The notes under the pieces: model-generated | The model's input: the letters and a program-made list of their open reading frames with translations, nothing else | Told to the model about the DNA's origin: nothing | Database searches by the model: none | Translations under genes and position numbers: made by a program | Assembly: GCF_000368785.1 (NCBI RefSeq) | Contig: NZ_KB849689.1 | Location: 178,741-242,740, forward strand | From: Acinetobacter towneri DSM 14962 = CIP 107472 | GTDB taxonomy: Bacteria; Pseudomonadota; Gammaproteobacteria; Pseudomonadales; Moraxellaceae | Direction: 5' to 3' | DNA: 64,000 nucleotides | Shown: piece by piece, positions 27,575-35,999 of the stretch | Layout of the letters: every line of letters starts with the position of its first letter | Numbering within the stretch: the first letter of the stretch is position 1

Positions 27575-27786
27575 CAAGGGCTTTAGATTTTCTACCCATT
27601 AATTCAATTAAAAATGGGGGTGTTACCGATGCTGTAAAGTGTCACCTTTTTTATTGCTTTAGGTGTTGTAGTCGTTATTTTTATGCAGAATCATCAGCTA
27701 TTTTATTAAGAGAAAACTCTATTTTTATTTTCTATTCTGGGTATAAAAAAGTAATCACCATAGGCGGCATCCGCTACATGTAACTT

Positions 27787-27815
27787 AAAAAACCCACAAT
27801 TCAAATTGTGGTTTT
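27787..27815 (-). terminator. Rho-independent terminator after the HAD gene
   Basis: CCACAATT and AATTGTGG form a stem with A- and T-rich flanks. Read on the minus strand it ends the DUF1615-HAD transcription unit. The rest of 27632-27834 holds nothing recognisable. Confidence 0.75.
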
Positions 27816-27834
27816 ATTATATCATTCATCAAAA

Positions 27835-28482
27835 TCAAGCCAGTTTTTTATAAGTTACAATTTCTGGCAATGAATGATCACTACCCACCATATAAGAATA
27901 AGTCGCTAAACTCAGCATGGCATCATCTTCATCACTATTACCATACGCATAAATAGCTGCATAATTTTCTAAATCATATTGTTCTAAAATCCGTATTTTC
28001 TTTTGTTCCTGACTGCAATCAGGTGTTGAATATCGCCCTGTAAATTGCTGCTTTTCAATTGCTGTTTCAGTACAAATCAAAGCGACATTTAACTGCTGAC
28101 AAATATACTGTAAATAAATATCTACACTTGCAGAAACAACCACCACTTCATCTCCATTGAATTGATGCTGCTTTAATTGTTGTAATAGTTGTGGGTTAAG
28201 ATCATGTATTAAATCTACTGCGTAGCGCTGTGCAAGTGCTAATATTTCAGCTGTATTTGCATCTTTAAACATAGCATTAAACAATTTAGGGCGCATGGCA
28301 TGTGCAGGATAAACTTTTAAATAGTAAGCCTGAATCCAAGGCAAGATTTTAAGTCCTTGCTTAAAAATATGCCGCTTAGATAAAGCATAGAAAATAAACC
28401 CTGTAAAACTGTCTTTGCTGCACAGGGTCCCATCAAAATCAAATAGGGCTAGATTTTTATATTTTTGGCTTTTTGCATGCAT
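27835..28482 (-). CDS. HAD-IB family phosphatase (phosphoserine phosphatase-like)
   Basis: The 215-residue HAD hydrolase opens with the catalytic loop DFDGTLCSKDSF, has VVVVSASVDIYLQ (motif II) and closes with YGNSDEDDAML (motifs III/IV). A helical cap lies in between. The group dephosphorylates small phosphomonoesters; the substrate here is unknown. Its start overlaps the end of the DUF1615 gene by 34 bases in another frame, so translation is probably coupled. Confidence 0.88.
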   Translation of the reverse strand: MHAKSQKYKNLALFDFDGTLCSKDSFTGFIFYALSKRHIFKQGLKILPWIQAYYLKVYPAHAMRPKLFNAMFKDANTAEILALAQRYAVDLIHDLNPQLLQQLKQHQFNGDEVVVVSASVDIYLQYICQQLNVALICTETAIEKQQFTGRYSTPDCSQEQKKIRILEQYDLENYAAIYAYGNSDEDDAMLSLATYSYMVGSDHSLPEIVTYKKLA

Positions 28483-29654
28483 GTTTTATAACGTCCATTG
28501 ACTCGCGTAGCAAACCAATTGGTGTTGTAATCTCGACTCAGTTTAGGCCCTGAAATGACCACTTGCGGCATCATGGCATAAAATGGCTCTTTGCCCGTTT
28601 GCGCTTTATAGAGTTTCGTGACTGCTAAATATGTCGCAGTATCTTCAAATTTCTTTTCTTTTTCTTTTTTTAGGTCTGCACGAATTTGTCGTGGGGTGAC
28701 TAAAATATTATGTTTTGAAAAAACAGCAATTAATTCACGTTCGGATTCACTCTTTGCATTACGCACGCTACCATCTTTAGTATAAAGTAGCAAATCACCA
28801 TCTAAATCTAATTCTGCTTCAGTTAAATCATTTAGCATGCTTTGGAATGCGGCATTGCGGCTCGAATACATGCCAGAGTTATAATCAGCAAAGCGGTATA
28901 GCGGTTGATCGTAATCGGCAGGGTACATCATTAAACGATGAATCCCGTAATATAATCCGCCATATTGAGTGTATAGATCGCTGCGTAACTCTGCGATGTT
29001 ACCGCTTTGGCGTTTATGCTCTTTGGCATAGCTAATATGTACTTGCATCGAGCCTAAAGTAGTAATTGGATTAAGTTTTTCACCAATATTTTGTCCAAAC
29101 AGTTTGGCAGCACCTGTTAGTGCGGAAACATGATAATGCTTTGCCATGTAGTCAAAAATTTCACGGTATAGTTCATCTAATTCACGTTCAGTTTTTACCC
29201 GACGCATTTGACTTAAATAGTTATCTTCAGGGCTAGGGTGATTTTTCAGCACATCTTGAAAATAGCCTGCAACCGTGCCTCCAATTGCTTCACCCAGTTT
29301 GTCTTTAAATTTTTCATCCAAACGATCTTGTACTTCTTTAACAGCTTTTTCACCCAAACCATAAACTTGTGGGTCGGCTACAAAGTTCGATTCCTGATCC
29401 ACCACGGCAATGATGGTGCACATATTTTCTTTGGTTTGTGGGATGCCCAATTGCTCTGAAATATCGTAAATATCTTTTGCCCAAGCACTACGCTCACTGA
29501 CCCTATTCGGAATGAGTTTGCGGATTTGTTCTGCTTCAAGGGTTGGCTCATTGTCCTTAGACCACCATGCGCTATCTCCACAGGCAGCCAAGCTTAATGA
29601 TAAAGCAAGCACGCTGAAGGGTTTCATCAAAGAAGTGAATACAGTGTCTTTCAT
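28449..29654 (-). CDS. DUF1615 family lipoprotein
   Basis: The 401-residue exported protein has a lipobox LAAC (cysteine near residue 25) and the DUF1615 family pattern: a central region with MCTIIAVVDQESNF, which resembles the glutamate region of lytic transglycosylase-like folds, and GSMQVHISYA, YYGIHRLM, FADYNSGMYSSRNAAFQ. A muralytic role is possible from the similarity but unproven. It is followed, with overlap, by the HAD phosphatase and is divergent from dusB. Confidence 0.82.
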   Translation of the reverse strand: MKDTVFTSLMKPFSVLALSLSLAACGDSAWWSKDNEPTLEAEQIRKLIPNRVSERSAWAKDIYDISEQLGIPQTKENMCTIIAVVDQESNFVADPQVYGLGEKAVKEVQDRLDEKFKDKLGEAIGGTVAGYFQDVLKNHPSPEDNYLSQMRRVKTERELDELYREIFDYMAKHYHVSALTGAAKLFGQNIGEKLNPITTLGSMQVHISYAKEHKRQSGNIAELRSDLYTQYGGLYYGIHRLMMYPADYDQPLYRFADYNSGMYSSRNAAFQSMLNDLTEAELDLDGDLLLYTKDGSVRNAKSESERELIAVFSKHNILVTPRQIRADLKKEKEKKFEDTATYLAVTKLYKAQTGKEPFYAMMPQVVISGPKLSRDYNTNWFATRVNGRYKTCMQKAKNIKI

Positions 29655-29738
29655 AGTATAGGGAAAACTCGTTCCAAATGGATGAGCCCAAAGGGCAGAT
29701 GCAGTATACTATGCCAATCGTTAAAGTTAAGAATATAT

Positions 29739-30764
29739 ATGTATATTGGTCCCTATCAACTGTCAAATAATTTGATCGTTGCCCCGATGGCAGGTGTCAC
29801 TGATAGACCCTTTCGCTCACTGTGCAAGTACTTTGGTGCAGGGCATGCGGTCAGTGAAATGATGACCTCTGACAAAACTTTGCGCATGAGTAAAAAGAGT
29901 TTGTATCGTGCCAACTTTGATGGGGAACTTGCACCAATTTCTGCACAAATTGCAGGTTCAGACCCGCATGATTTGGCCGAAGCCGCACGTTATCAAGTCG
30001 CCAATGGTGCACAAATTGTTGATATCAATATGGGATGTCCTGCCAAAAAAGTCTGCAATAAGTTGGCTGGTTCGGCTTTATTGCAAGATGAAGATTTGGT
30101 GGCACGCATTTTAGATACTGTGGTTGCCGCGGTGAATGTGCCTGTGACACTGAAAACTCGCTTAGGTTTTTTGAATGGGCAGGAAAATATTTTACGGGTT
30201 GCCAAACGCGCAGAACAAGCAGGCATTGCTGCATTGGCATTGCATGGGCGTACCCGTGAAGATATGTATTTAAACCGTGCACGCTATTCACTGATTAAAG
30301 AAGTGAAAAGCATGCTCAATATTCCTGTGATTGCCAATGGTGATATTGATAGTCCTGAAAAAGCCAAATATGTCTTGGACTATACAGGCGCAGATGCGAT
30401 TATGATTGGACGTGCTGCGCAAGGACGTCCGTGGATTTTTCGGGAAATCGCACATTATTTAGCAACAGGTGAGCTGTTAGCAGCACCGAGCATTGCAGAA
30501 GTTCAAAAAGTATTACTTGGACATTTAGCTGAGCTGTATGAATTTTATGGTGAATATTCAGGTTGTCGTATTTCACGTAAACATATTGCTTGGTACACCA
30601 AAGGTTTACGTTCAAGTAATGAATTCCGTCAAAGTATGTATCAAGTAGAAAGTACTGCAGAACAATATAAAGTGGTGGAAGATTACTTTAATCAGCTACT
30701 TGCGCATGGTGAAATCATGAGTGATGTGCAGGTTGAAGCGGTGAACTTATTAGATACAAAATAA
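29739..30764 (+). CDS. dusB: tRNA-dihydrouridine synthase B
   Basis: This FMN-dependent enzyme reduces specific uridines in the tRNA D-loop. The 341-residue protein shows APMAGVTDRPFR, QIAGSDP, DINMGCPAKKVCNKLAGSALLQ (catalytic cysteine in the GCP motif), LHGRTRE, IANGDI and GADAIMIGRAAQGRPW, characteristic of DusB. The frame is open from 29682, but MYIGPYQLSNNLIVAPMAG at 29739 is the family start. In enterobacteria dusB precedes fis; here the next gene is convergent instead. Confidence 0.93.
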   Translation: MYIGPYQLSNNLIVAPMAGVTDRPFRSLCKYFGAGHAVSEMMTSDKTLRMSKKSLYRANFDGELAPISAQIAGSDPHDLAEAARYQVANGAQIVDINMGCPAKKVCNKLAGSALLQDEDLVARILDTVVAAVNVPVTLKTRLGFLNGQENILRVAKRAEQAGIAALALHGRTREDMYLNRARYSLIKEVKSMLNIPVIANGDIDSPEKAKYVLDYTGADAIMIGRAAQGRPWIFREIAHYLATGELLAAPSIAEVQKVLLGHLAELYEFYGEYSGCRISRKHIAWYTKGLRSSNEFRQSMYQVESTAEQYKVVEDYFNQLLAHGEIMSDVQVEAVNLLDTK

Positions 30765-30797
30765 AAACCCAACCGTGATACACAGTTGAGTTTTTCG
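30764..30797. terminator. Terminator between dusB and the convergent NMO gene
   Basis: AAAACCCAAC and GTTGAGTTTT form an imperfect stem (one mismatch) around the loop, ending in T residues. It overlaps the dusB stop. Confidence 0.65.
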
Positions 30798-30806
30798 TAC
30801 GTAAAC

Positions 30807-31853
30807 TTAGCGTGCGTGAATCATTTCCAAAACCAACTGATTAATTAAATCTGCGGCCTCTAATTCACGAATCTGACTGACATTACTGCCTGCCCAAAAA
30901 GGGGCATAACCTTGCTCGCCTTGTGTGACGGCTGCTGAATGCAACTGTTTTGCAAGATCATACGTATATGGATAGGTGGGCACAGTTAAACGATTTGGTG
31001 TATCTACCTGTGTATGCCAATGATTAATTAAACCACGGGCAGAGCGTCCAGAGATGCTGTCGGTAATTTGAGTAATGTTTTGCTGAAATAAAGCTTGTCG
31101 ATAAGCTGGATTGGCATTGGAACTTTTACATTGCACAAAGGCTGTACCCAGCTGTACCGCAGAAGCGCCCAATTTCAGCATTAACTGTGCTTGCTGACCA
31201 TTCATAATGCCACCTGCGGCAACCACTGGCAGGGTACAATGTTCACGAATCAGTTGTACTAAATCGCTGGTTTTAATTGCACTATCAAAAGTTTGGTTAA
31301 AGATACCCCGATGTCCACCTGCCTCAATGCCTTGGGCGATAATGACATCAATTCCCGCTGCTTCAATGGCTTGAGCTTCGGCTAAGTTGGTTGCTGAAAC
31401 CATAGTAATGATTCCTGCATCTTTTAAAGCCTGAATTTGATGCGCATGCGGAATCCCGAAGTGAAAACTGACGGCTTGTGGTTTAGTTTCTAGTACAAGA
31501 TCTAAATATCCATCATGGTCTTTAAAACTTGGATAAATACAATTTAGTTGACTCGGTGCAGTTGCGCCATAGCGTTCAAAGATTGGCTGAAAATGTGCAA
31601 TCCACGCTTGTGCAGCGACTTCATCTAGTGGACTTGATTCATGGCAAAAGAAATTGACCTGAAATGGAAAATCAGTCAGTTCTTGAGTGCGTAAAATTTG
31701 CTCACGTGCAGCATCTACCGTGTTTGCACCTAAACCGAGTGAGCCAAAACCACCTTGATTAGAAACCTCGGCTGCAAGTTCGGGAGTAGAAACGCCAGCC
31801 ATTGGAGCAAGAAAAATAGGATGCTTTATATTCAGTTGTTCTAATAAGGTCAT
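30807..31853 (-). CDS. Nitronate monooxygenase family FMN enzyme
   Basis: The 348-residue TIM-barrel flavoprotein is of the nitronate monooxygenase/2-nitropropane dioxygenase family. It shows APMAGVSTPELAAEVSNQGGFGSLG, SFHFGIPH, IIAQGIEAGGHRG (conserved catalytic histidine region), VVAAGGIMNG and SAVQLGTAFVQC. It would oxidise alkyl nitronates such as propionate 3-nitronate or act on a related substrate. It stands alone between two convergent or divergent neighbours. Confidence 0.9.
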   Translation of the reverse strand: MTLLEQLNIKHPIFLAPMAGVSTPELAAEVSNQGGFGSLGLGANTVDAAREQILRTQELTDFPFQVNFFCHESSPLDEVAAQAWIAHFQPIFERYGATAPSQLNCIYPSFKDHDGYLDLVLETKPQAVSFHFGIPHAHQIQALKDAGIITMVSATNLAEAQAIEAAGIDVIIAQGIEAGGHRGIFNQTFDSAIKTSDLVQLIREHCTLPVVAAGGIMNGQQAQLMLKLGASAVQLGTAFVQCKSSNANPAYRQALFQQNITQITDSISGRSARGLINHWHTQVDTPNRLTVPTYPYTYDLAKQLHSAAVTQGEQGYAPFWAGSNVSQIRELEAADLINQLVLEMIHAR

Positions 31854-32000
31854 ATTATTTACTCCATGTTTTTATCTACTTTGCCCAACTCTAGGTAGAT
31901 TGGCAAATCATATCCGTCATTTCTTTATGAAATATTAAGATGAGCGATATCATTAAATTTGCAGATGCTTTCAGGCATAATAAGCCTGATGTATGAATTG

Positions 32001-32528
32001 ATGAGTAAATTAATGAAGCCTTTCGTTTATGGTGGTTTGCTTGTGGTGTGTGGATTAAGTGCGTGTAGCAATCCACAGCAAACTCAAGTAAAAATTGATC
32101 CAAAGCAATATCAGGTTCAGGATGCGACTGCATTACAACAGCGTATAGATGCTTTAAATGTCAAATTGGCGCAAGACTTCAAACAATTTAAACAAGTCGA
32201 AAATATCGCATTTGCGCATCAATTCCCTTTAGATGTAAATAACTTACAAACTTTGAATCAGCATTTGGTCGCCAGTACTGCTTTAAAGCCGACTAAAATT
32301 GCTTATTGCGATATGATGAATGGTTATTTTGCTGAGTTATATCGCTTAGGACATAACAATCTAGATTTTCTTAAAGATGTAAAATTATCGCGTGCAGAGC
32401 AGGAAAATTTGGCTGAAAATTTTGCCAATGCAGAATCTTATTATGATTTTATTTTGAATCGTTACACCAGTTACCGCCAAGTACAACAGACCATGGGCTA
32501 TGGTTGTAATTTAAAAGCGGCGTTATAG
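32001..32528 (+). CDS. Hypothetical lipoprotein
   Basis: I do not recognise the family. The product (about 175 residues) has a lipoprotein signal with lipobox LSAC; ATG at 32001 or 32013 could start it, with no strong ribosome binding site. The mature part is helical and soluble, with two cysteines (IAYCDMMNGYF and MGYGCNLKAAL) that could form a disulfide. No membrane spans follow the anchor. Confidence 0.75.
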   Translation: MSKLMKPFVYGGLLVVCGLSACSNPQQTQVKIDPKQYQVQDATALQQRIDALNVKLAQDFKQFKQVENIAFAHQFPLDVNNLQTLNQHLVASTALKPTKIAYCDMMNGYFAELYRLGHNNLDFLKDVKLSRAEQENLAENFANAESYYDFILNRYTSYRQVQQTMGYGCNLKAAL

Positions 32529-32552
32529 TTGCGGCAGGATTTAGGTTTACTA

Positions 32553-32863
32553 GGGTCTGTTGATATTTCATAAATGGCTTGCGCTGTAGGCTAAAACTGA
32601 GCAGATTAGGCATGAAACGCAGGGAATAACGGGTTTATTTTCAAGTTTTATAACGCAATCTGTGAAAGTTTTAGCCACATGAGCAAAAACAAAGCACTGC
32701 TTTGTTTGCTGCGCAAGGGTACAAGCATATTTTTTGCTGCTATTACGTTATGTGCCAGTCATTTAGAATGAGTAAATTTCCTGTCCCATGCCTTATATCA
32801 GCTAAAAAACCTTGCGAGATATATCTCTCATGTCGCAAACATAGACGAATTGTCAACAGACCC
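32553..32863. mobile_element. 311-bp MITE-like element with TA target duplication
   Basis: The ends are perfect inverted repeats over 11 bases (GGGTCTGTTGA at 32553-32563 and its complement at 32853-32863), continuing with one mismatch. TA lies directly outside on each side. There is no coding frame inside, but there is a small hairpin (AAAGCA ... TGCTTT region). Such ends with TA duplication resemble IS630 or IS5/IS427-group elements, so this is probably a non-autonomous passenger. It fills most of the 400-base gap after the lipoprotein gene. Confidence 0.75.
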
Positions 32864-32883
32864 TAATAAAATCGTGCTGAATA

Positions 32884-32915
32884 AAAAACTCCTGAGAATT
32901 TGCTCAGGAGTTTTT
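32884..32915. terminator. Rho-independent terminator
   Basis: AAAACTCCTGAG and CTCAGGAGTTTT form a 12-bp perfect stem with a short loop and T-rich exits on both sides. Read on the minus strand it ends the Ala-rich lipoprotein gene; on the plus strand it would stop read-through from the MITE-like element. Confidence 0.88.
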
Positions 32916-32931
32916 GTTTTATACAATCAAA

Positions 32932-33276
32932 TTATTGTTGTGCTTTTTCTTTCACATTTGCAGCACCTTGTTCAACCGCACCTGCAGTCGCAGCAGTTGC
33001 ATCTTTAGCAGCTTGTACAGTCGCATCAGCTGCGTTTTCTGTTGCTGTTGCAACATTGTGTGCAGCATTTTCAGTTGCTTGCGCTGCGTTATCTACCGCA
33101 GTTGCTGTAGCAGTAGCAGCTTCATGTGTTGCATCTTTGGCATCATGTGCAGCTTGAGCCGCAGCGTTTTCTAAGTGTTCACCCGTAGTTGCCCCTGTTT
33201 CTGGTGCTTTTTCTTTTGCACAACCTACAAGTGCTACAGTGGCAGCAAGACCTAAAGCAATAAGAAGTTTATTCAT
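32932..33276 (-). CDS. Small alanine-rich lipoprotein
   Basis: The product (114 residues from ATG 33276, or 116 from 33282) has a clear lipobox LVGC. Its mature part consists almost wholly of Ala, Thr, Asp, Glu and His in a helical repeating pattern (AAHDAKDATHEAATATATAVDNAAQ). It should form a long amphipathic helix like small periplasmic spacer or stress lipoproteins. AAGGAAAC lies before both starts and does not decide between them. No specific function can be assigned. Confidence 0.75.
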   Translation of the reverse strand: MNKLLIALGLAATVALVGCAKEKAPETGATTGEHLENAAAQAAHDAKDATHEAATATATAVDNAAQATENAAHNVATATENAADATVQAAKDATAATAGAVEQGAANVKEKAQQ

Positions 33277-33526
33277 TATCATGTTTCCTTTTTTACATCC
33301 ACTTAAGATGGGATAATGCGAATATAACCAAAAAACAATCAATTTGAAGCTTAAAATTGTTCAAATAATGTAATGGGTTTAGATATTTTTTTGTTGTGTA
33401 GATTAGAACGATAAATTAGAGAAAAATATGCCGATGCGATTCATTTTTTCTGATAAGGTGAAATCTTAAGAATGGTTACAGTTTTTATTGTACAGTAATG
33501 CCATTCTGTAAGATTGGGATTGTAAA

Positions 33527-33745
33527 ATGCTTAAAAAAGGGATTTATCAACATTATAAAGGGCAATTGTATCAAGTGCTGCATGTGGCTACACACAGTGA
33601 AACCCAAGAGAAATTGGTGGTTTATCAATGCTTATATGGCGATTATTCTATTTGGGCCAGACCGCTTGATATGTTCACGGAGAGTATTACTTTGGATGAT
33701 GACCGTGAACAGGAACGCTTTAAATTGATTCAAGAAGTGTATTAA
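33527..33745 (+). CDS. DUF1653 domain protein
   Basis: The 72-residue protein has the DUF1653 pattern: G-x-Y-x-H-Y-K-G at the start (KKGIYQHYKGQLYQVL), ETQEKLVVYQCLYG and WARPLDMFTE. Function is unknown; the domain is a small beta-rich fold found alone in many Proteobacteria. GGGA at 33516-33519 supports the ATG at 33527. A strong hairpin follows the stop. Confidence 0.85.
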   Translation: MLKKGIYQHYKGQLYQVLHVATHSETQEKLVVYQCLYGDYSIWARPLDMFTESITLDDDREQERFKLIQEVY

Positions 33746-33770
33746 TATTTGAAGTTATTTACCTATTTAA

Positions 33771-33802
33771 AACGATCCAATCTATTTTTAGATTGGATCG
33801 TT
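33771..33802. terminator. Hairpin terminator between DUF1653 and KTSC genes
   Basis: AACGATCCAATC and GATTGGATCGTT form a perfect 12-bp stem around TATTTTTA. It lies between convergent genes. Confidence 0.8.
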
Positions 33803-33832
33803 ATGTGGATGCTCAAAGTTTAATAAAATCAA

Positions 33833-34039
33833 TTATTGAATGGAAATACGGTTAAAGCTTAAATCGTATGCTAAATATTTACTCACAAAAGCTGCTTTAT
33901 CACTGCGTCTTAATAAGTTGTCATAAATAAATTGTGGTACAGGATGGAATAAATCCCCAGAGCCATTTTCGTAAAATATTTTTAAATAACGTGAAGATGC
34001 ACTGTATGTCCAGGATGTCACGGCAAGTGTTTTACCCAT
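33833..34039 (-). CDS. KTSC domain protein
   Basis: The 68-residue protein is a KTSC domain: SSRYLKIFYENGSGDLFHPVPQFIYDNLLRRSDKAAFVSKYL is the family core. It is implicated by homology in RNA/RNase-associated roles, but no function is established. AGGAG at about 34046-34050 fixes the ATG at 34039 rather than the TTG two codons earlier. Confidence 0.85.
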   Translation of the reverse strand: MGKTLAVTSWTYSASSRYLKIFYENGSGDLFHPVPQFIYDNLLRRSDKAAFVSKYLAYDLSFNRISIQ

Positions 34040-34207
34040 AAGCAACTCCTTTATTTTTTATATTATTTTTCACAGAATAAATCTGCTTATTTTGAACATA
34101 AGTGAAGTGCTTGCTAAAAAGTATTACAGAATTGTAACTTTTGAATATAAGTTTTTTGCGCAACCTAAACGTGCCAAAAACGACAAAACTATTATGAAGC
34201 GAAATAA

Positions 34208-34232
34208 AACACCACATTTAGGATGTGGTGTT
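34208..34232 (-). terminator. Hairpin terminator
   Basis: AACACCACAT and ATGTGGTGTT form a 10-bp stem with a short loop and T-rich exit on the minus strand, after the repeat-rich secreted protein gene. Confidence 0.75.
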
Positions 34233-34288
34233 TATGCTTTGCACATGAATAGTCATTCATTTAAATAAAATGATTGAAAGACTAGATT

Positions 34289-34765
34289 TTATAGATGACG
34301 ACATTGATCTTCTTTGTCACCAGAAACACGGTTTGTGCCGCCAGTCGGTTTTACGCGGTTATCTTCACATTCTAAATTGCCATTCACGCGGTTATTTTTT
34401 ACAACGATTGAGCCTGAATTATCTTTAAGTTGAATATTGCCATTTACACGGTTTGACGTGAGTTGGATGTTACGCCCATCTTCGAGTTGGATATTGCCAT
34501 CAATGCGGTTGGCATGTGCATTAACCTGACTAAAGTTTCCTTTAGATTCTAAATTGCCATCAATCGTACTATTTTTAATTGCCGTATGTGAGTTGGAATG
34601 CAACATTAGGTTGCCCTTAATAGTCACATGATCAAGAACACATTGTTTATGCACTTTGACATTATCATCAATAGTTCGATTTTTAATGCTGCCATTACAG
34701 TTGAAATCAGCTAAAGCTGGCACTGAAAATGCTATTAATGTTGAAAGTAAAAATAATTTTTTCAT
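34289..34765 (-). CDS. Secreted repeat protein, probable small beta-helix
   Basis: I do not recognise a named family. The 158-residue product has a Sec signal peptide (KKLFLLSTLIAFSVPALA). The mature part repeats a short strand motif about every 20 residues: TIKGNLML, TIDGNLES, RIDGNIQL, RVNGNIQL, RVNGNLEC. This regular (R)(V/I)(D/N)GN(L/I) pattern suggests a right-handed parallel beta-helix, like polymer-forming or adhesin-type repeats. Cysteines near both ends (CNGS, KQC, EC, QC) may cap it by disulfides. GAGGG before ATG 34765 sets the start. An IS5-family element has landed 90 bases upstream. Confidence 0.75.
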   Translation of the reverse strand: MKKLFLLSTLIAFSVPALADFNCNGSIKNRTIDDNVKVHKQCVLDHVTIKGNLMLHSNSHTAIKNSTIDGNLESKGNFSQVNAHANRIDGNIQLEDGRNIQLTSNRVNGNIQLKDNSGSIVVKNNRVNGNLECEDNRVKPTGGTNRVSGDKEDQCRHL

Positions 34766-34846
34766 AGAACAGCCCTCAAAAATAAATCTCATAACTGTTA
34801 CCGGTACAGATTCGATTGTAGTGTTGTAATGTTTTTACATTTTCTA

Positions 34847-34855
34847 TTCTAGAGA
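34847..34855. repeat. 9-bp target-site duplication, left copy
   Basis: TTCTAGAGA lies directly before the IS5-family element and is repeated exactly at 35895-35903. Confidence 0.95.
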
Positions 34856-35894
34856 GGCTTTGTTGCACAAACCTATCTGTAAAGGCTTTTTCAGCGATAT
34901 AATTTTCAAATGAAGAAGCCTACACACAAAATCTACCGTACAACCAATTGGCCCGCATATAACCGAGCACTCATGAGTCGCGGAAATATTGCCATTTGGT
35001 TTGATCCTGCTACGCAATGGTATGCTCCATCAAAAGGCAAACAAGGGCGAAATCAAACCTACTCCGACGCAGCTATCCAATGCTGCTTAATGATTAAATC
35101 CTTATTCCGTCTATCTTTACGTATGGTCACTGGCTTTGTGCAAAGTCTGATTAAACTTTGTGGATTAAATTGGACCGCACCAGATTACAGTACGCTTTGT
35201 AGAAGACAAAAGCATATTGATATTGCAATCAGCTACCAAAAAAGTAGCGATGGGCTGCATCTACTCATAGACTCTACAGGCATGAAGTTTCTAGGTGAGG
35301 GCGAATGGAAACGCAAGAAACATGGACCTGAATATCGTCGCCAATGGCGTAAACTTCATATTGGTATAGATGCCAAAACCCTTCAAATACGCGCTATTCA
35401 ACTCACTACAAATAATGTGAGTGATTCACAAGTACTTGGTGATTTACTCGATCAGATTCCTCAAGATGAGCAGATTGACTCTGTTTATACCGATGGAGCT
35501 TATGACACCAAGCAATGCCGTCAGGTCATTGCAGATCGGCAAGCACATGCGGTGATTCCACCTAGAAAAAATGCGAAACCATGGAAAGATACAAAGAGTA
35601 GCTCGCTAGCGCGAAATGAATTACTTCGAACAGTTAAACGTTTAGGCAGGACACTATGGAAAAAATGGTCAGGCTATCATCGCCGCAGTTTGGTGGAAAC
35701 CAAGATGCATTGCATCAAATTATTAGGCGATAAATTAATGGCAAGAAGCTTTCCTAGTCAGGTGAATGAGATTCATGCACGTGTAGCAGTCCTCAACAGA
35801 TTTACGGAATTAGGTCGACCAGTTACCCAAGTTACGCCTTAAATTTGGCTCAATTAGGGGCGCTTTGCATTTCAAATCTTTGTGCAACAAAGCC
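34856..35894 (+). mobile_element. IS5-family (IS903-group-like) insertion sequence, complete
   Basis: The 1039-bp element is bounded by 16-bp perfect inverted repeats, GGCTTTGTTGCACAAA and its complement. It is flanked by 9-bp direct repeats (TTCTAGAGA). The 9-bp duplication and end sequence fit the IS903 group. It holds one intact transposase and separates the upstream region of the repeat-rich secreted protein from ahpC. Confidence 0.95.
34910..35842 (+). CDS. IS5-family transposase
   Basis: The 310-residue DDE transposase has D in LLIDSTGMKF, D in SVYTDGAYD and E in RRSLVETKMHC (the YREK-type region of IS4/IS5 enzymes). The start and length are complete for the family and no lesion is seen. 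Confidence 0.95.
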   Translation: MKKPTHKIYRTTNWPAYNRALMSRGNIAIWFDPATQWYAPSKGKQGRNQTYSDAAIQCCLMIKSLFRLSLRMVTGFVQSLIKLCGLNWTAPDYSTLCRRQKHIDIAISYQKSSDGLHLLIDSTGMKFLGEGEWKRKKHGPEYRRQWRKLHIGIDAKTLQIRAIQLTTNNVSDSQVLGDLLDQIPQDEQIDSVYTDGAYDTKQCRQVIADRQAHAVIPPRKNAKPWKDTKSSSLARNELLRTVKRLGRTLWKKWSGYHRRSLVETKMHCIKLLGDKLMARSFPSQVNEIHARVAVLNRFTELGRPVTQVTP

Positions 35895-35903
35895 TTCTAG
35901 AGA
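35895..35903. repeat. 9-bp target-site duplication, right copy
   Basis: Exact copy of TTCTAGAGA at the right edge of the IS5-family element. Confidence 0.95.
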
Positions 35904-35946
35904 TGAAATATGAATAAATAAGGTAGAAAAGGGTGATGTTCTGATT

Positions 35947-35980
35947 AAAAAAAACCACGCAAAATATGCGTGGTTTTTTT
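35947..35980. terminator. Rho-independent terminator after ahpC
   Basis: AAAAACCACGCA and TGCGTGGTTTTT form a strong stem with long A and T runs. Read on the minus strand it ends ahpC. Confidence 0.92.
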
Positions 35981-35999
35981 TAGTGGTTTAATCTAAAAC

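Larger units (their letters stand above)
26428..27627 (+). mobile_element. IS3-family insertion sequence, complete
   Basis: The 1200-bp element starts GGTAATCCTCCC and ends in the imperfect inverted copy GGGGGTGTTACC. It is flanked on both sides by GATG (26424-26427 and 27628-27631), a 4-bp target duplication usual for IS3 elements. Further subterminal similarity (GTAGAAAATC at both ends) supports the boundaries. It carries overlapping orfA and orfB frames joined by a slippery sequence. Target: the spacer after the desaturase gene. Confidence 0.9.

Noticed and set aside
32900..33174. Cys- and Ala-rich plus-strand frames opposite the small lipoprotein
   Set aside because: They are antisense shadows of the repetitive Ala codons of the real minus-strand gene.
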